A stretch of DNA of 55,101 nt, from assembly GCA_025465465.1 (NCBI GenBank), contig JAODND010000007.1:1-55101 (forward strand), written 5' to 3'. The translations under genes were made by a program, and so were the position numbers. The notes under the pieces are model-generated. The model saw nothing but the letters and a program-made list of their open reading frames with translations. It did not search any database and was not told the origin of the DNA. This DNA comes from Frankiales bacterium. Lineage in GTDB: Bacteria; Actinomycetota; Actinomycetes; Mycobacteriales; SCTD01. Below, one piece after another: positions 46,506 through 55,078 of this stretch (position 1 is the stretch's first letter; the number at the start of each line of letters is the position of its first letter).

Positions 46506-46965
46506 GGGACACTGCTCCTGTCAGATGATGACGATGGGTCTCGCAGCATCGGGTTGTCAGCCGCCAAGCCGGCCCGTTGCAGGTGAGGCCCTTCGTCACG
46601 CTCGGGTCGAGCGCTCTCTCGTTGTACCGCGAGGACTGCGGGAACGTGCGTAGAGCCGCGCAACGTAGCAACTACCGCTCGATACCAGAACTGGCTACGG
46701 TCGAAGGGCGGCGAGTCACTGGCTCGGCGTGTGATCCGGCCAACGGGGCTGGTGAGGAGCCACGGCGCTCGGGCAGCCAGCCCCGGCGTCCTCGGACTAA
46801 CCAACTGCGAGTACTTGCAGGCGGTCCTCCTTGCACGCCATCACTGTCGCTGAGCCCTTGGCTCAAGATGCAAGACCGTCACTGACGTCTGCCCAGTTTG
46901 CTCGTGCCGTGCGGGGCGCCGCCCGCCTCATGGCACTGGCTTCAGCCCACCCTGACGATGCAGCG
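46506..46965. other. Intergenic stretch, 460 bp, no confident gene
   Basis: This region separates the rep operon from the recombinase 3' end and must hold the rep promoter. Short frames on both strands lack ribosome sites and credible protein composition. I see no long repeat; A/T content rises slightly around 46,660-46,700. Confidence 0.55.
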
Positions 46966-48570
46966 TCATGCACTCCACTCGATCTGCACTCGTGGACCGT
47001 GGATGAAGACCCGTTTGATCCCCATGTCTCGGAGGCCCGCGCCGAGAACATCACCCGGTAGAGCGCGCTCCTTCAGCAGCTCGACCACCCCCGCGAGGGC
47101 TGCCGCAGCAGAAACGGTGAACCGCATGGCCCTGGTCGCCTGGCTGTTGAGCGCCGTCTGCTGCGCCTTCACCTCTGCGACGGCAGCATCGTGGTCACGC
47201 TTGAACTCCAAGACCTCCCCAACAGAGTAGAGGTCGTTTCGCCCCATCTCCCGAACGCGATTGAACCGAGCGTCGAGTTCCTGAAGCTGCTTGGTTAGCC
47301 GTCGTCGTTCGCGGGCGACGTCGTCGCGGGGCGCGTAGCGCACCAGGACATCGGCGTGCGCAGGGTCAGCGGCCAACTTGGCGAGTTCCGCGATGATCGC
47401 GGCCTCGAGGATCGAGTGCCCCTTGGTGCAAGGTGGCCCGTACCCCTCGACTTGCTTCGAGCCAGGGCGAGGGCCATAACAGACGTACCGCCACAGATCT
47501 TTACGGGTCCCATCCTTGCGCAGCTTGTTGGTGTTGCCGCCGTACATCGGGAGGCCACAGTCACCGCACACAACCATGCCATCGAATGGTCGACGCGGGT
47601 TGTGCTGGCGCTTGGCGTGAGGCCGCGCGCCAATGCCGCCCCCCATTGCGTCCTGAGTTTGCTGCCACAGGTCGGGATCAACGAGGGCGCCGAGGGGACT
47701 TGCCAGGTCAAGACGCCCAGCGTCGCCCGGCTGACGTCGCTCAAGCCGCTTGCCCCTACTCGTATGCACGACCTTCTGCGCGCCCCACGTCAGCTCCCCC
47801 TTGTAGAACGCGTTGGTGAGGATGCCTCTCACCGTGTTGGGTCGCCAGTTCGTCGCGCCGGTCTTGGTCTTCACGCCAGCACGCATGAGCCGCCGCGCAA
47901 CCTCCTCGGTGCTAACCCCCTCTCGGCCAACCCAGACGAACATCTGGGTCACCCAGGGCATCTCGTCTGGATGGACCTCGATCTCGCCACTGCGCCGCCT
48001 TCGCCCCTTCTCGTCAACGAGCACTGCGCCCTCCGGCAGCGGCGACCCATCAGCCATGAACAGTGGCTTGCTGCGCACTCCAAAGCAGGGCCGCATGGCA
48101 ACCGTTCCCGCCCGCACCTTCGCCCGCATCTGGGATCGGGTGCGCTCCCTCATCTTCACGACCTCGGCGTAAGCGGCAACCGCCTCGTGGGCGGCGTTGA
48201 CCTGATGTGCCGCGTTGAGCGGCATCACGTCGCCCGCCCTCGTCTTCAGCCGAACGTCGTGGTCCTCCGCGAAGTCCGCCCAGGCAACGGCCTGGGCAAG
48301 GTCGCCGGTAAGGCGGTCGGTTACGGCTACCACGACCCAGCCCACGTCGTGGTGTTGTTCGAGGTACGCCAGCATCTTCAAGAAGGCCGGTCGACGTCGT
48401 TTACTTCGACTTTGTGCCTCGTCGGCAAAGCGGGCGACGATCTTGATGCCGGCTTCGGCAGCGAGTTCATCGTTGATGGCGTGTTGCTCGTCGGTGCTCT
48501 CCTGTTTGTCCGTCGAGAACCTCGCGTAGCCCACGCCGCGCGTCCATCGTGGGTCCGTCTTCGACGCCAC
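46966..48570 (-). CDS. Large serine recombinase (site-specific integrase)
   Basis: A 534-residue integrase. Catalytic domain with Y-A-R-F-S19-T-D-K-Q, recombinase domain (about 165-290; G-I-L-T-N-A-F-Y-K-G), zinc ribbon (C-G-D-C-G...C) near 360-410, and a C-terminal coiled coil (about 425-490). GTG 48570 has GGGAGG 5 nt upstream; an ATG at 48597 is possible but would overlap the ligase ATG on the other strand. Being next to attR identifies it as the enzyme that inserted the element. No inactivating change is seen. Confidence 0.93.
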   Translation of the reverse strand: MASKTDPRWTRGVGYARFSTDKQESTDEQHAINDELAAEAGIKIVARFADEAQSRSKRRRPAFLKMLAYLEQHHDVGWVVVAVTDRLTGDLAQAVAWADFAEDHDVRLKTRAGDVMPLNAAHQVNAAHEAVAAYAEVVKMRERTRSQMRAKVRAGTVAMRPCFGVRSKPLFMADGSPLPEGAVLVDEKGRRRRSGEIEVHPDEMPWVTQMFVWVGREGVSTEEVARRLMRAGVKTKTGATNWRPNTVRGILTNAFYKGELTWGAQKVVHTSRGKRLERRQPGDAGRLDLASPLGALVDPDLWQQTQDAMGGGIGARPHAKRQHNPRRPFDGMVVCGDCGLPMYGGNTNKLRKDGTRKDLWRYVCYGPRPGSKQVEGYGPPCTKGHSILEAAIIAELAKLAADPAHADVLVRYAPRDDVARERRRLTKQLQELDARFNRVREMGRNDLYSVGEVLEFKRDHDAAVAEVKAQQTALNSQATRAMRFTVSAAAALAGVVELLKERALPGDVLGAGLRDMGIKRVFIHGPRVQIEWSA

Positions 48571-48595
48571 CGCGCCCTCCCGACAAGATGTGGTC

Positions 48596-49645
48596 ATGCA
48601 CCTGCCTGTGATGCCCCCCGTGAAGCCCATGCTCGCGAAGGCTGTACCCTCAGTCCCAGAAGGAGACTATACATATGAGCCCAAGTGGGACGGGTTCCGC
48701 TGCATCGTGTTTCGTGACGGCGACGAGGTGGAGCTGGGCTCGCGCAACGAGCGGCCGCTGACCCGCTACTTCCCCGAGGTGGTCGAGGCGCTGAAGGCGA
48801 ACCTGCCCGACCGTTGCGTCGTCGACGGCGAGATCGTCATCATCGCGGGCAAGGGCCTCGACTTCGTCAACCTGCTGCAGCGGATCCATCCGGCAGACAG
48901 CCGGGTGCGGATGCTGGCGGAGACGACACCGGCCAGCTTCATCGCGTTCGACCTGCTGGCACTCGGCGACGACGACCTCATGACGGTGCCGCAGGGCGAG
49001 CGACGGGCTTTGCTGGAAGCGGCCCTTGCCAAGGCGTCGGCGCCGATCCACCTGACCCCCGTGTCCGAGGACCCGGCCGTCGCACGGGACTGGTTCCAGG
49101 TCTTCGAGGGCGCCGGCCTCGACGGGGTGATCGCGAAGCCGAAGGCGCAGGCCTACCAGCCGGACAAGCGCGTCATGTTCAAGGTCAAGCACACCCGCAC
49201 TGCGGACGTGGTCGTCGCGGGCTACCGGCTGCACAAGAGCGGACCGGTCGTCGGGTCCCTCGTCCTCGGGTTGTACGACGACGACGGCAACCTTCAGCAC
49301 ATCGGGGTCGCGGCTTCCTTCGCCATGAAGCGCCGGGCCGAGCTGATCGCCGAGCTGGCGCCGTACAAGACCGACGGCGCGCACCCGTGGGTCGGTGACG
49401 TCGTGCCCGAGCGCAACCCCAACCAGTCCGCCGGGTCGCGCTGGAACTCCGGCAAGGACCTGTCCTTCGTGCCGCTGCGACCTGAGCTGGTCGCCGAGGT
49501 CGGCTATGACGCGATGGAGGGGACGCGCTTTCGGCACACCGCGCAGTTCAAGCACTGGCGCCCGGACCGTACGCCCGAGTCCTGCACCTACGAGCAGCTC
49601 GAGCGGCCCGTGCGCTTCGACGTCACCGAGGTTCTCAGCACGTGA
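48596..49645 (+). CDS. ligC: ATP-dependent DNA ligase (LigC type), chimeric across attR
   Basis: A 349-residue ligase with adenylation motif E-P-K30-W-D-G-F-R (K30 is the AMP-accepting lysine), L-G-S-R-N-E-R, D-G-E-I-V, F-D-L-L-A, D-G-V-I-A-K and M-F-K-V-K-H, then an OB-fold C-terminus. The length fits the LigC nick-repair/NHEJ type. The first 27 codons come from the integrated element and the rest from the chromosome; the junction lies inside the active-site motif, in frame. The ATG at 48596 matches the displaced native start (GTG 48590 is also in frame). The ligase is now separated from its old upstream region. Confidence 0.94.
   Translation: MHLPVMPPVKPMLAKAVPSVPEGDYTYEPKWDGFRCIVFRDGDEVELGSRNERPLTRYFPEVVEALKANLPDRCVVDGEIVIIAGKGLDFVNLLQRIHPADSRVRMLAETTPASFIAFDLLALGDDDLMTVPQGERRALLEAALAKASAPIHLTPVSEDPAVARDWFQVFEGAGLDGVIAKPKAQAYQPDKRVMFKVKHTRTADVVVAGYRLHKSGPVVGSLVLGLYDDDGNLQHIGVAASFAMKRRAELIAELAPYKTDGAHPWVGDVVPERNPNQSAGSRWNSGKDLSFVPLRPELVAEVGYDAMEGTRFRHTAQFKHWRPDRTPESCTYEQLERPVRFDVTEVLST
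48677..48699 (+). repeat. attR core, 23-bp direct repeat
   Basis: Identical to 24,221-24,243. Left of it the sequence is element-borne replacement ligase; right of it is native ligase. The inner CCCA-AG-TGGG is a weak dyad, as is often found at serine-integrase core sites. Confidence 0.93.
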
Positions 49646-51255
49646 CCGCAACCCTCGTCACGTCCGACCTCACGGTCGTGCGCGGCTCCCTGCTCGTGCT
49701 CTCGAAGGTGTCGCTGACCGTCGCGCCCGGGATGCGCATCGGCGTCGTCGGTCCCAACGGGGTGGGGAAGTCCACGCTGCTGTCCTGCCTGGCAGGCGAG
49801 CTCGTGCCGGACAGCGGTTCGGTCAGCCTCGCTCCCCCGACCGCCAATGTCGGGCTGCTCCCACAGGAGCCCGACCGGATCGTCGGCGAGAGCGTGCAGC
49901 AGTTCCTCTTGCGCCGTACCGGAGTGACGGCGGCCCAGAGTGCCCTCGATGCCGCCACCGAACGGATCGCCGAGGGCGACGGCGACGGCTATGACGAGGC
50001 GCTGCAGCGCTGGCTCGACCTCGGCGGTGCGGATCTCGACAGCCGCGCCGAGGAGGTCTGCACCGACGTCGGGCTGTCCCCTGCGCTGTTGGCGGCGGAC
50101 ATGACGACGCTGTCGGGTGGTCAGGCGGCGCGCGCCTCGCTGGCGTCGGTGCTGCTGTCCCGCTTCGACATCTTCCTGCTCGATGAGCCGACCAACGACC
50201 TCGACTTCGCCGGCCTGGAGCGACTCGAGCGGTTCGTCGACGAGCTGCAGGCGGGGCTGGTGCTGGTGTCGCACGACCGTGAGTTCCTGTCGCGCACCAT
50301 CACCTCGGTGCTCGACATCGACGGTCCGATGCGGACGACCCGCCTCTACAACGGCGGCTGGGACACCTATCTCGAGCTGCGCGCGCTCGCGCGTCAGCAG
50401 GCGAGGGACGCCTTCGACCAGTTCGCCGACAAGCGCGAGGGCCTCGTGACGCAGGCCCAGCGGCAGCGCGAGCAGTCGGTGCGCGGCGCCTTGCGGGCCA
50501 AGCGAAAGTCGCCCGACAACGACAGGTCCGTGCGGTCCTACAAGATCGAGGCCGCGACGCACGCCGCCGGCCGCGTCAAGACGATCGAGGCGCAGCTCAA
50601 CCGGCTCGACGAGGTGGAGGAGCCCCGCAAGGAGTGGCAGCTGCAGCTGTCGATCGCCGCGGCCCCGCGGTCGGGCGACGTGGTGGCCGCGCTGTCGGAG
50701 GCGGTCGTGCAGCGCGGCTCCTTCACGTTGGGGCCGATCGACCTGCAGGTCAGGTATGGCGACCGGCTCGCGATCGTCGGGCCCAACGGTTCCGGGAAGA
50801 CGACCTTGCTCCAGGCGCTGCTCGGGCGGCTCGAGCTCACGTCCGGCCGCGCCGCGCTGGGGTCGGGCGTCCTGCTCGGTGAGGTCGACCAGACGCGGTC
50901 GCTGTTCAGCGGGAACGCCTCGGCCACCGACGTCATCCGCGAGCGGACGGAGTTGGTGCCCGCCGACGTACGGACGTTGTTGGCGAAGTTCGGGCTGCGC
51001 GGTGACCATGCCCTGCGTCCCGGGTCGTCGCTGTCCCCGGGCGAGCGGACCCGCGGGTCACTGGCGCTGCTGCAGGCGGCCGGCGTGAACCTGCTGGTGC
51101 TGGACGAGCCGACCAACCACCTCGACCTGCCGGCGATCGAACAGCTCGAGGAGGCTCTCGACGCCTACGAGGGCACCCTGCTGCTCGTCACCCACGACCG
51201 CCGCCTGCTGGAAGCGGTCCACGTCACCTCGACAGTCACCCTGACCCTTCCCTGA
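49642..51255 (+). CDS. ABC-F family ATPase
   Basis: A 537-residue soluble protein with two ATP-binding cassettes: Walker A G-P-N-G-V-G-K-S-T (about residue 37) and G-P-N-G-S-G-K-T-T (about 380), and signatures L-S-G-G-Q-A and L-S-P-G-E-R. A charged linker separates them and there are no membrane segments. ABC-F proteins act on the ribosome in translation or antibiotic protection; the subfamily cannot be told here. GTG overlaps the ligase stop (GTGA). Confidence 0.92.
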   Translation: MTATLVTSDLTVVRGSLLVLSKVSLTVAPGMRIGVVGPNGVGKSTLLSCLAGELVPDSGSVSLAPPTANVGLLPQEPDRIVGESVQQFLLRRTGVTAAQSALDAATERIAEGDGDGYDEALQRWLDLGGADLDSRAEEVCTDVGLSPALLAADMTTLSGGQAARASLASVLLSRFDIFLLDEPTNDLDFAGLERLERFVDELQAGLVLVSHDREFLSRTITSVLDIDGPMRTTRLYNGGWDTYLELRALARQQARDAFDQFADKREGLVTQAQRQREQSVRGALRAKRKSPDNDRSVRSYKIEAATHAAGRVKTIEAQLNRLDEVEEPRKEWQLQLSIAAAPRSGDVVAALSEAVVQRGSFTLGPIDLQVRYGDRLAIVGPNGSGKTTLLQALLGRLELTSGRAALGSGVLLGEVDQTRSLFSGNASATDVIRERTELVPADVRTLLAKFGLRGDHALRPGSSLSPGERTRGSLALLQAAGVNLLVLDEPTNHLDLPAIEQLEEALDAYEGTLLLVTHDRRLLEAVHVTSTVTLTLP

Positions 51256-51359
51256 TGCACAGCGCGGGACCGTCACCCGGGCCCGGCAAGCGTGAGAGTG
51301 GCCTGCTCGGGGCTGAGCGTGTGCACGAGGCAAGGGTGGTCCCTGGAAGGATGGCGGGC

Positions 51360-52223
51360 GTGACGCCACCGACCCCGCTCGAGCGCCTCGTCGACCTGTT
51401 GGATCTGGAGACCATCGAGGTCGACATCTTCCGCGGCAAGCAGCCCCAGGAGTCGCTGCAGCGCGTCTTCGGCGGACAGGTGGCGGGTCAGGCGCTGGTC
51501 GCGGCCGGCCGGACGGTGCCCGCGGACCGCCCGGTGCACTCGCTGCACGCTTACTTCCTCCGCCCAGGGGACCCGTCGGTGCCGATCGTGTTCGAGGTCG
51601 ACCGGATCCGCGATGGCCGGTCGTTCACGACCCGACGCGTCGTGGCCGTGCAGCACGGCCGCGCCATCTTCCACCTGAGCGCGTCGTTCCAGCTGGTCGA
51701 GAACGGCCTCGAGCACCAGCGCACCATGCCCGATGTGCCGGGCCCGGAGACCTTGCCGACACTGCAGCAGCGGATGCAGGAGTTCTCTTCGGACACCGAC
51801 GGCTGGTTCAGCCGTCCGCGACCGATCGACATCCGCTATGTCACCGACCCGCCACGGATCCTCCGTGAGCAGCCGGGGCCGAAGGAGGCCCGGTCGCAGG
51901 TGTGGATGCGCGCGGACGGCACGCTCCCCGACGACCCGCTGCTGCACGTCTGCGCGGTGACGTTCGCCTCCGACATGACGCTGCTGGACTCGACGCTGCT
52001 GACGCACGGCCTCGCGATGGGGACCGACCCCGTGATGCTGGCGTCGCTCGACCACGCGATGTGGTTCCACGAGCCGTTCCGGGCCGACGAGTGGTTCCTC
52101 TACAGCCAGGACTCGCCGCGCACCGGCGGCAACCGTGGCCTGGCACACGGCGAGATCTACACCCACGACGGCAGGCTGGCGGTCACGGTCATGCAGGAAG
52201 GCCTGATACGCGTCGTCGGCTGA
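51360..52223 (+). CDS. tesB: Acyl-CoA thioesterase II
   Basis: A 287-residue double-hotdog thioesterase of the TesB family, which hydrolyses medium and long acyl-CoAs. F-G-G-Q-V-A-G-Q-A-L-V-A-A near residue 40 and the C-terminal T-H-G-L-A-M-G, S-L-D-H-A-M-W-F-H and S-P-R-T-G-G-N-R-G-L motifs are characteristic. I chose GTG 51360 because GGAAGG ends 9 nt before it; an ATG at 51351 would lie directly on that ribosome site. Confidence 0.92.
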   Translation: MTPPTPLERLVDLLDLETIEVDIFRGKQPQESLQRVFGGQVAGQALVAAGRTVPADRPVHSLHAYFLRPGDPSVPIVFEVDRIRDGRSFTTRRVVAVQHGRAIFHLSASFQLVENGLEHQRTMPDVPGPETLPTLQQRMQEFSSDTDGWFSRPRPIDIRYVTDPPRILREQPGPKEARSQVWMRADGTLPDDPLLHVCAVTFASDMTLLDSTLLTHGLAMGTDPVMLASLDHAMWFHEPFRADEWFLYSQDSPRTGGNRGLAHGEIYTHDGRLAVTVMQEGLIRVVG

Positions 52224-52246
52224 CCTCCGTCCCTCGGAGCGGTCAG
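52220..52246. terminator. Bidirectional terminator overlapping both stop codons
   Basis: CTGACC-TCCG...CGGA-GC-GGTCAG forms a strong hairpin covering the stops of the thioesterase (plus) and the LigD-type polymerase (minus). It is placed to end both convergent transcripts. Confidence 0.6.
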
Positions 52247-53298
52247 CCGTCGGGGTAGTTGGGGTCCGGGGGGTCGCCGCGCTGGCGGCGCTTGCGGGAG
52301 GGCTGGACCCGCAGCGGCTCCCCCTCCTGCTTCGCGAACTGTGGAGGGAAGGGCGCCTCGCCCTCGCCCTGCGACTCGTAGAGCTCGAGCAGCGGGGTCA
52401 GGTCGTGGTGCACGTCGTCGATGGCCGCGTGCACGTCGCCGAGCTCCGCGAAGCGCTCGCGCATGCTCCAGATGTCGAAGTCCTCGACCCGCGCGGTGGT
52501 GACCTCGCCCCACGTCAGCGGCGCCGAGACGAAGGCCATCTTCGACGCCCGCACTGAATAGGCCGACGCGATCGTCTGGTCGCGCGCCATCCGGTTGTAG
52601 TCCAGGAAGACGCGAGCCCCGCGCTCCTCCCGCCACCACCTCGCCGTCGCGAGCTCGGGGCGCCGCCGCTCGATCTCTCTCGCGATGCCGACGGTCGCGT
52701 GCCGCACCTCGGTGAAGGTCCACTTCGGCTCGATCCGGAGGTAGACGTGGATCCCCTTCGAGCCCGACGTCTTCGGGAAGGTCACGAAGCCGAGCTCGTC
52801 GAAGAACCTCTGCACCTCGAGCGCCACCTCGACGACGTCGTCCCAGTCCGTTCCGGGCATCGGATCCAGGTCGATGCGGAGCTCGTCCGGAGACTCGGTG
52901 TCGCTGCGCCGCGACGGCCAGGGATGGAAGTCCAGCGTCCCCTGCGTCGCCGCCCACGCGACGTGAGCGACGTCCACCGGACACAGCTCGCGGGCCGAGC
53001 GCCCGGACGGGAACGAGACCGTCGCCGACTCCATCCACGGCGGCGCGTGGTCGGGCAGCCGCTTCTGGTAGATCGCCTCGGTCTCCGCACCCCCGGGATG
53101 CCGCTTCAGGACCGTCGGCCGCTCATACAGCGCCCGCACGATCCCGTCGCCGACGGCGACGTAGTACTCGATCAGGTCGAGCTTGCGGCCGCGACCCTCG
53201 GGCAGCCCGCTGAAGTAGGTCTTGTCGGGGTTCGTGACCTTGATCAGGCGCTCCCCCGACGGCGTTTCCACCGGCAGCTCGAGGAACGGCGAGGGCAT
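52243..53298 (-). CDS. LigD-type polymerase/primase domain protein (NHEJ)
   Basis: A 351-residue standalone homologue of the LigD PolDom (archaeo-eukaryotic primase fold). It shows T-L-D-F-H-P-W, the metal-binding R-I-D-L-D-P and S-G-S-K-G-I-H-V-Y, and F-L-D-Y-N, which contribute to nucleotide and 5'-phosphate binding. It fills gaps with rNTP preference in end joining. It lies close to the LigC-type ligase, which suggests a shared repair role. No Ku gene is in the window. Confidence 0.93.
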   Translation of the reverse strand: MPSPFLELPVETPSGERLIKVTNPDKTYFSGLPEGRGRKLDLIEYYVAVGDGIVRALYERPTVLKRHPGGAETEAIYQKRLPDHAPPWMESATVSFPSGRSARELCPVDVAHVAWAATQGTLDFHPWPSRRSDTESPDELRIDLDPMPGTDWDDVVEVALEVQRFFDELGFVTFPKTSGSKGIHVYLRIEPKWTFTEVRHATVGIAREIERRRPELATARWWREERGARVFLDYNRMARDQTIASAYSVRASKMAFVSAPLTWGEVTTARVEDFDIWSMRERFAELGDVHAAIDDVHHDLTPLLELYESQGEGEAPFPPQFAKQEGEPLRVQPSRKRRQRGDPPDPNYPDG

Positions 53299-53387
53299 GG
53301 CCGCAACCTATGCCACCGGCCGGGAACAGCGGAGGGCGCAGGATCGCTCATCCTGGTGTGAGACGCCTCTTCAGGAAGGACCGCCCC

Positions 53388-53804
53388 GTGGACAGCACCC
53401 GCACCTACCCCGTCAAGAAGTCCGAGGACGAGTGGAAGGCCGAGCTGACGCCCGAGGAGTACGCCGTGCTGCGCAAGGCCGGCACCGAGCGCGCCTTCAC
53501 CGGCGAGTACAACGAGACCACGACGCAGGGCATCTACTCCTGTCGCGCCTGCGGCGCCGAGCTGTTCCGCAGCGACGCGAAGTTCGACAGCCACTGCGGC
53601 TGGCCGAGCTTCTACGAGCCGACCGACAAGGACAACGTCGAGCTGATCGAGGACAACACCCTCGGGATGCGCCGCGTCGAAGTGCGCTGCGCGACCTGCG
53701 GCAGCCACCTCGGGCACGTCTTCGACGACGCCCCGCAGACCCCGACCGGCGACCGCTACTGCATGAACAGCGTCTCGCTCAGGCTTGTACCGGTCGGTGA
53801 CTGA
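53388..53804 (+). CDS. msrB: Peptide-methionine (R)-S-oxide reductase MsrB
   Basis: A 138-residue MsrB. Zinc ligands C52/C55 and C101/C104, H-C-G-W-P-S-F near 69-75, and the catalytic C125 in R-Y-C-M-N-S. GTG has a good ribosome site (AGGAAGG). The last part of the gene (from 53,740) shares an 18-bp identical block with the msrB 3' fragment at 55,017, so the present 3' end may be imported while the rest is native. Confidence 0.95.
   Translation: MDSTRTYPVKKSEDEWKAELTPEEYAVLRKAGTERAFTGEYNETTTQGIYSCRACGAELFRSDAKFDSHCGWPSFYEPTDKDNVELIEDNTLGMRRVEVRCATCGSHLGHVFDDAPQTPTGDRYCMNSVSLRLVPVGD
53740..53757 (+). repeat. 18-bp direct repeat in msrB (left copy)
   Basis: CCCCGACCGGCGACCGCT is identical to 55,017-55,034; after one mismatch, CTGCATGA also matches. 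It encodes T-P-T-G-D-R in MsrB just before the catalytic cysteine. Confidence 0.85.
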
Positions 53805-53993
53805 CCGGGGCACAGCGAGCTGGCCCGCCAGCCGTCGCGCGGCTCTTCTGTGGCGCGGCTGAATCCCGACCCCGGCAACCTGCCGGGGCACGGCGCTGGA
53901 CATGACGAAGGACATGACGAAGCCGCAAAGGCGTGGGCCCGTGACCGCCGGCGTCTTGCTGGGCGCGCTAGCCTCGCGTCTGTGGGTCCAGGC

Positions 53994-54953
53994 GTGGGTG
54001 ATCCGAAGGACACCCGATCTGCTCGCGACGCCGTTGCTGAGCGGCATGGACGCTGGGCGGCCGCCAACATCCACCTCGGCGACGGCGTCTACACGCTGGA
54101 TCACGGCCACGTGGGGACCCTGGAGTTCATGGTCCACTCGGTGACTCAGAGCGTCGCCGATCTGGCGTCCAAGCCACTTTCAGACCTGCGTGTGCTCGAT
54201 CTGGCCTGCGGAGAAGGCGCCTACGCCATCGAGCTCGGACTTCATGGCGCCACCGTGGTGGGCGTGGAGGGTCGGCCGTCAAACGGGGCGAAGGCGCGGT
54301 TCGCGGCGCAGGAACTCGGCCTGGAGAACGTGCAGATCATCGACGGTGACGTCCGCGAGATCACCGAGGAGAAGCTCGGACGCTTTGACGTCGTGCTCTG
54401 CCTCGGGATCCTGTACCACCTTGAAGCCGAAGCTGCGGTGCGCTTGCTGGGTCAGTGCTACGCGCTGTGCGACCAGTTCGTCGTCATCAGGACGGCGATC
54501 GGGCTCGCACCCGACTTCCACGAGCGCATCGGCCCGCACTCCTACCGCGGCCGCCGGGCACCTGAGGACATCAAACAGGGACACGCAGCGCTCGACACCG
54601 CCACGGCCATCCTGCCAACCAAGTCCTCGCTCCTGAACGTGCTGTCCGACGTCGGCTTCAGCTCCGTCGTCGAACTGCGCAACCCCTCTGTTCCTGGCCT
54701 TGACGACTTCATCGACACGACCACGCTGATCGCGGCACGGGGTCAAGCCCTGCCCTACCGCTCCATCCCAGCGCTCGACATCCTGCTGCCGGAACTACGA
54801 AGGCGCGAACGGCGGGGCCCGAGCTGGGTGTGGCGAGTCGCCGCGCCGCAGCAAGGCCCCTACTGGCGACTCCGGGAAAGGGTGTTCCACACAGTGCGTC
54901 GCACCCTGTGGCAGAGCCACCGCCCCATCGAGTCATGGAGAGTTCGACGCTAG
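53994..54953 (+). CDS. SAM-dependent methyltransferase
   Basis: A class I Rossmann methyltransferase of about 319 residues: L-D-L-A-C-G-E-G-A-Y (motif I), V-V-G-V-E-G-R, and G-I-L-Y-H-L (motif IV/post-IV). Small-molecule or sugar/lipid methylation is likely, as in O-antigen or natural-product clusters; the substrate is unknown. The frame stays open upstream to GTG 53850, but that extension is a repetitive His/Asp/Glu-rich peptide (GACATGACGAAG appears twice in tandem), so I prefer GTG 53994. It lies within the segment flanked by the msrB repeats. Confidence 0.75.
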   Translation: MGDPKDTRSARDAVAERHGRWAAANIHLGDGVYTLDHGHVGTLEFMVHSVTQSVADLASKPLSDLRVLDLACGEGAYAIELGLHGATVVGVEGRPSNGAKARFAAQELGLENVQIIDGDVREITEEKLGRFDVVLCLGILYHLEAEAAVRLLGQCYALCDQFVVIRTAIGLAPDFHERIGPHSYRGRRAPEDIKQGHAALDTATAILPTKSSLLNVLSDVGFSSVVELRNPSVPGLDDFIDTTTLIAARGQALPYRSIPALDILLPELRRRERRGPSWVWRVAAPQQGPYWRLRERVFHTVRRTLWQSHRPIESWRVRR

Positions 54954-55016
54954 ACGACTCACGAAGCGGGCAAGGCGATCTTTGGTCACGTCGGAGGTCG
55001 AAGAGGGGATTTCCCT

Positions 55017-55034
55017 CCCCGACCGGCGACCGCT
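55017..55034 (+). repeat. 18-bp direct repeat (right copy)
   Basis: Matches 53,740-53,757 exactly and is in frame with the msrB 3' fragment that follows. Confidence 0.85.
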
Positions 55035-55078
55035 GCTGCATGAGCTCCGTCAGCCTCAACCTCGATCCCGCCGAGTAG
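55017..55078 (+). pseudogene. Displaced 3' end of msrB
   Basis: Codes for P-T-G-D-R-C-C-M-S-S-V-S-L-N-L followed by a stop at 55,076-55,078. This is the MsrB C-terminus with the catalytic cysteine, diverged from the intact copy (R-Y-C-M-N-S-V-S-L-R-L). It has no start of its own. It is best read as the original chromosomal msrB end, separated by the methyltransferase-bearing segment. Confidence 0.85.

Larger units (their letters stand above)
24221..48699. mobile_element. 24.5-kb integrative element in an ATP-dependent ligase gene
   Basis: Bounded by the perfect 23-bp direct repeats; one repeat unit plus intervening DNA is 24,456 bp. The right end carries a large serine recombinase reading away from attR and a replacement ligase 5' end. 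Inside are a Rep-like initiator, a MerR-like regulator, a small resolvase and defence-like cargo. No relaxase, FtsK/TraB translocase, coat or terminase genes are recognised, so it looks like a mobilizable or AICE-derived island rather than a complete conjugative element or prophage. Joining the outer flanks regenerates an uninterrupted ligase reading frame. Confidence 0.92.

Noticed and set aside
46831..47061. Plus-strand 76-codon frame next to the integrase 3' end
   Set aside because: It overlaps the integrase coding end in antisense and has no supporting signals.
24221..48699. Prophage interpretation of the island
   Set aside because: No capsid, portal, terminase, tail or lysis genes are recognisable.
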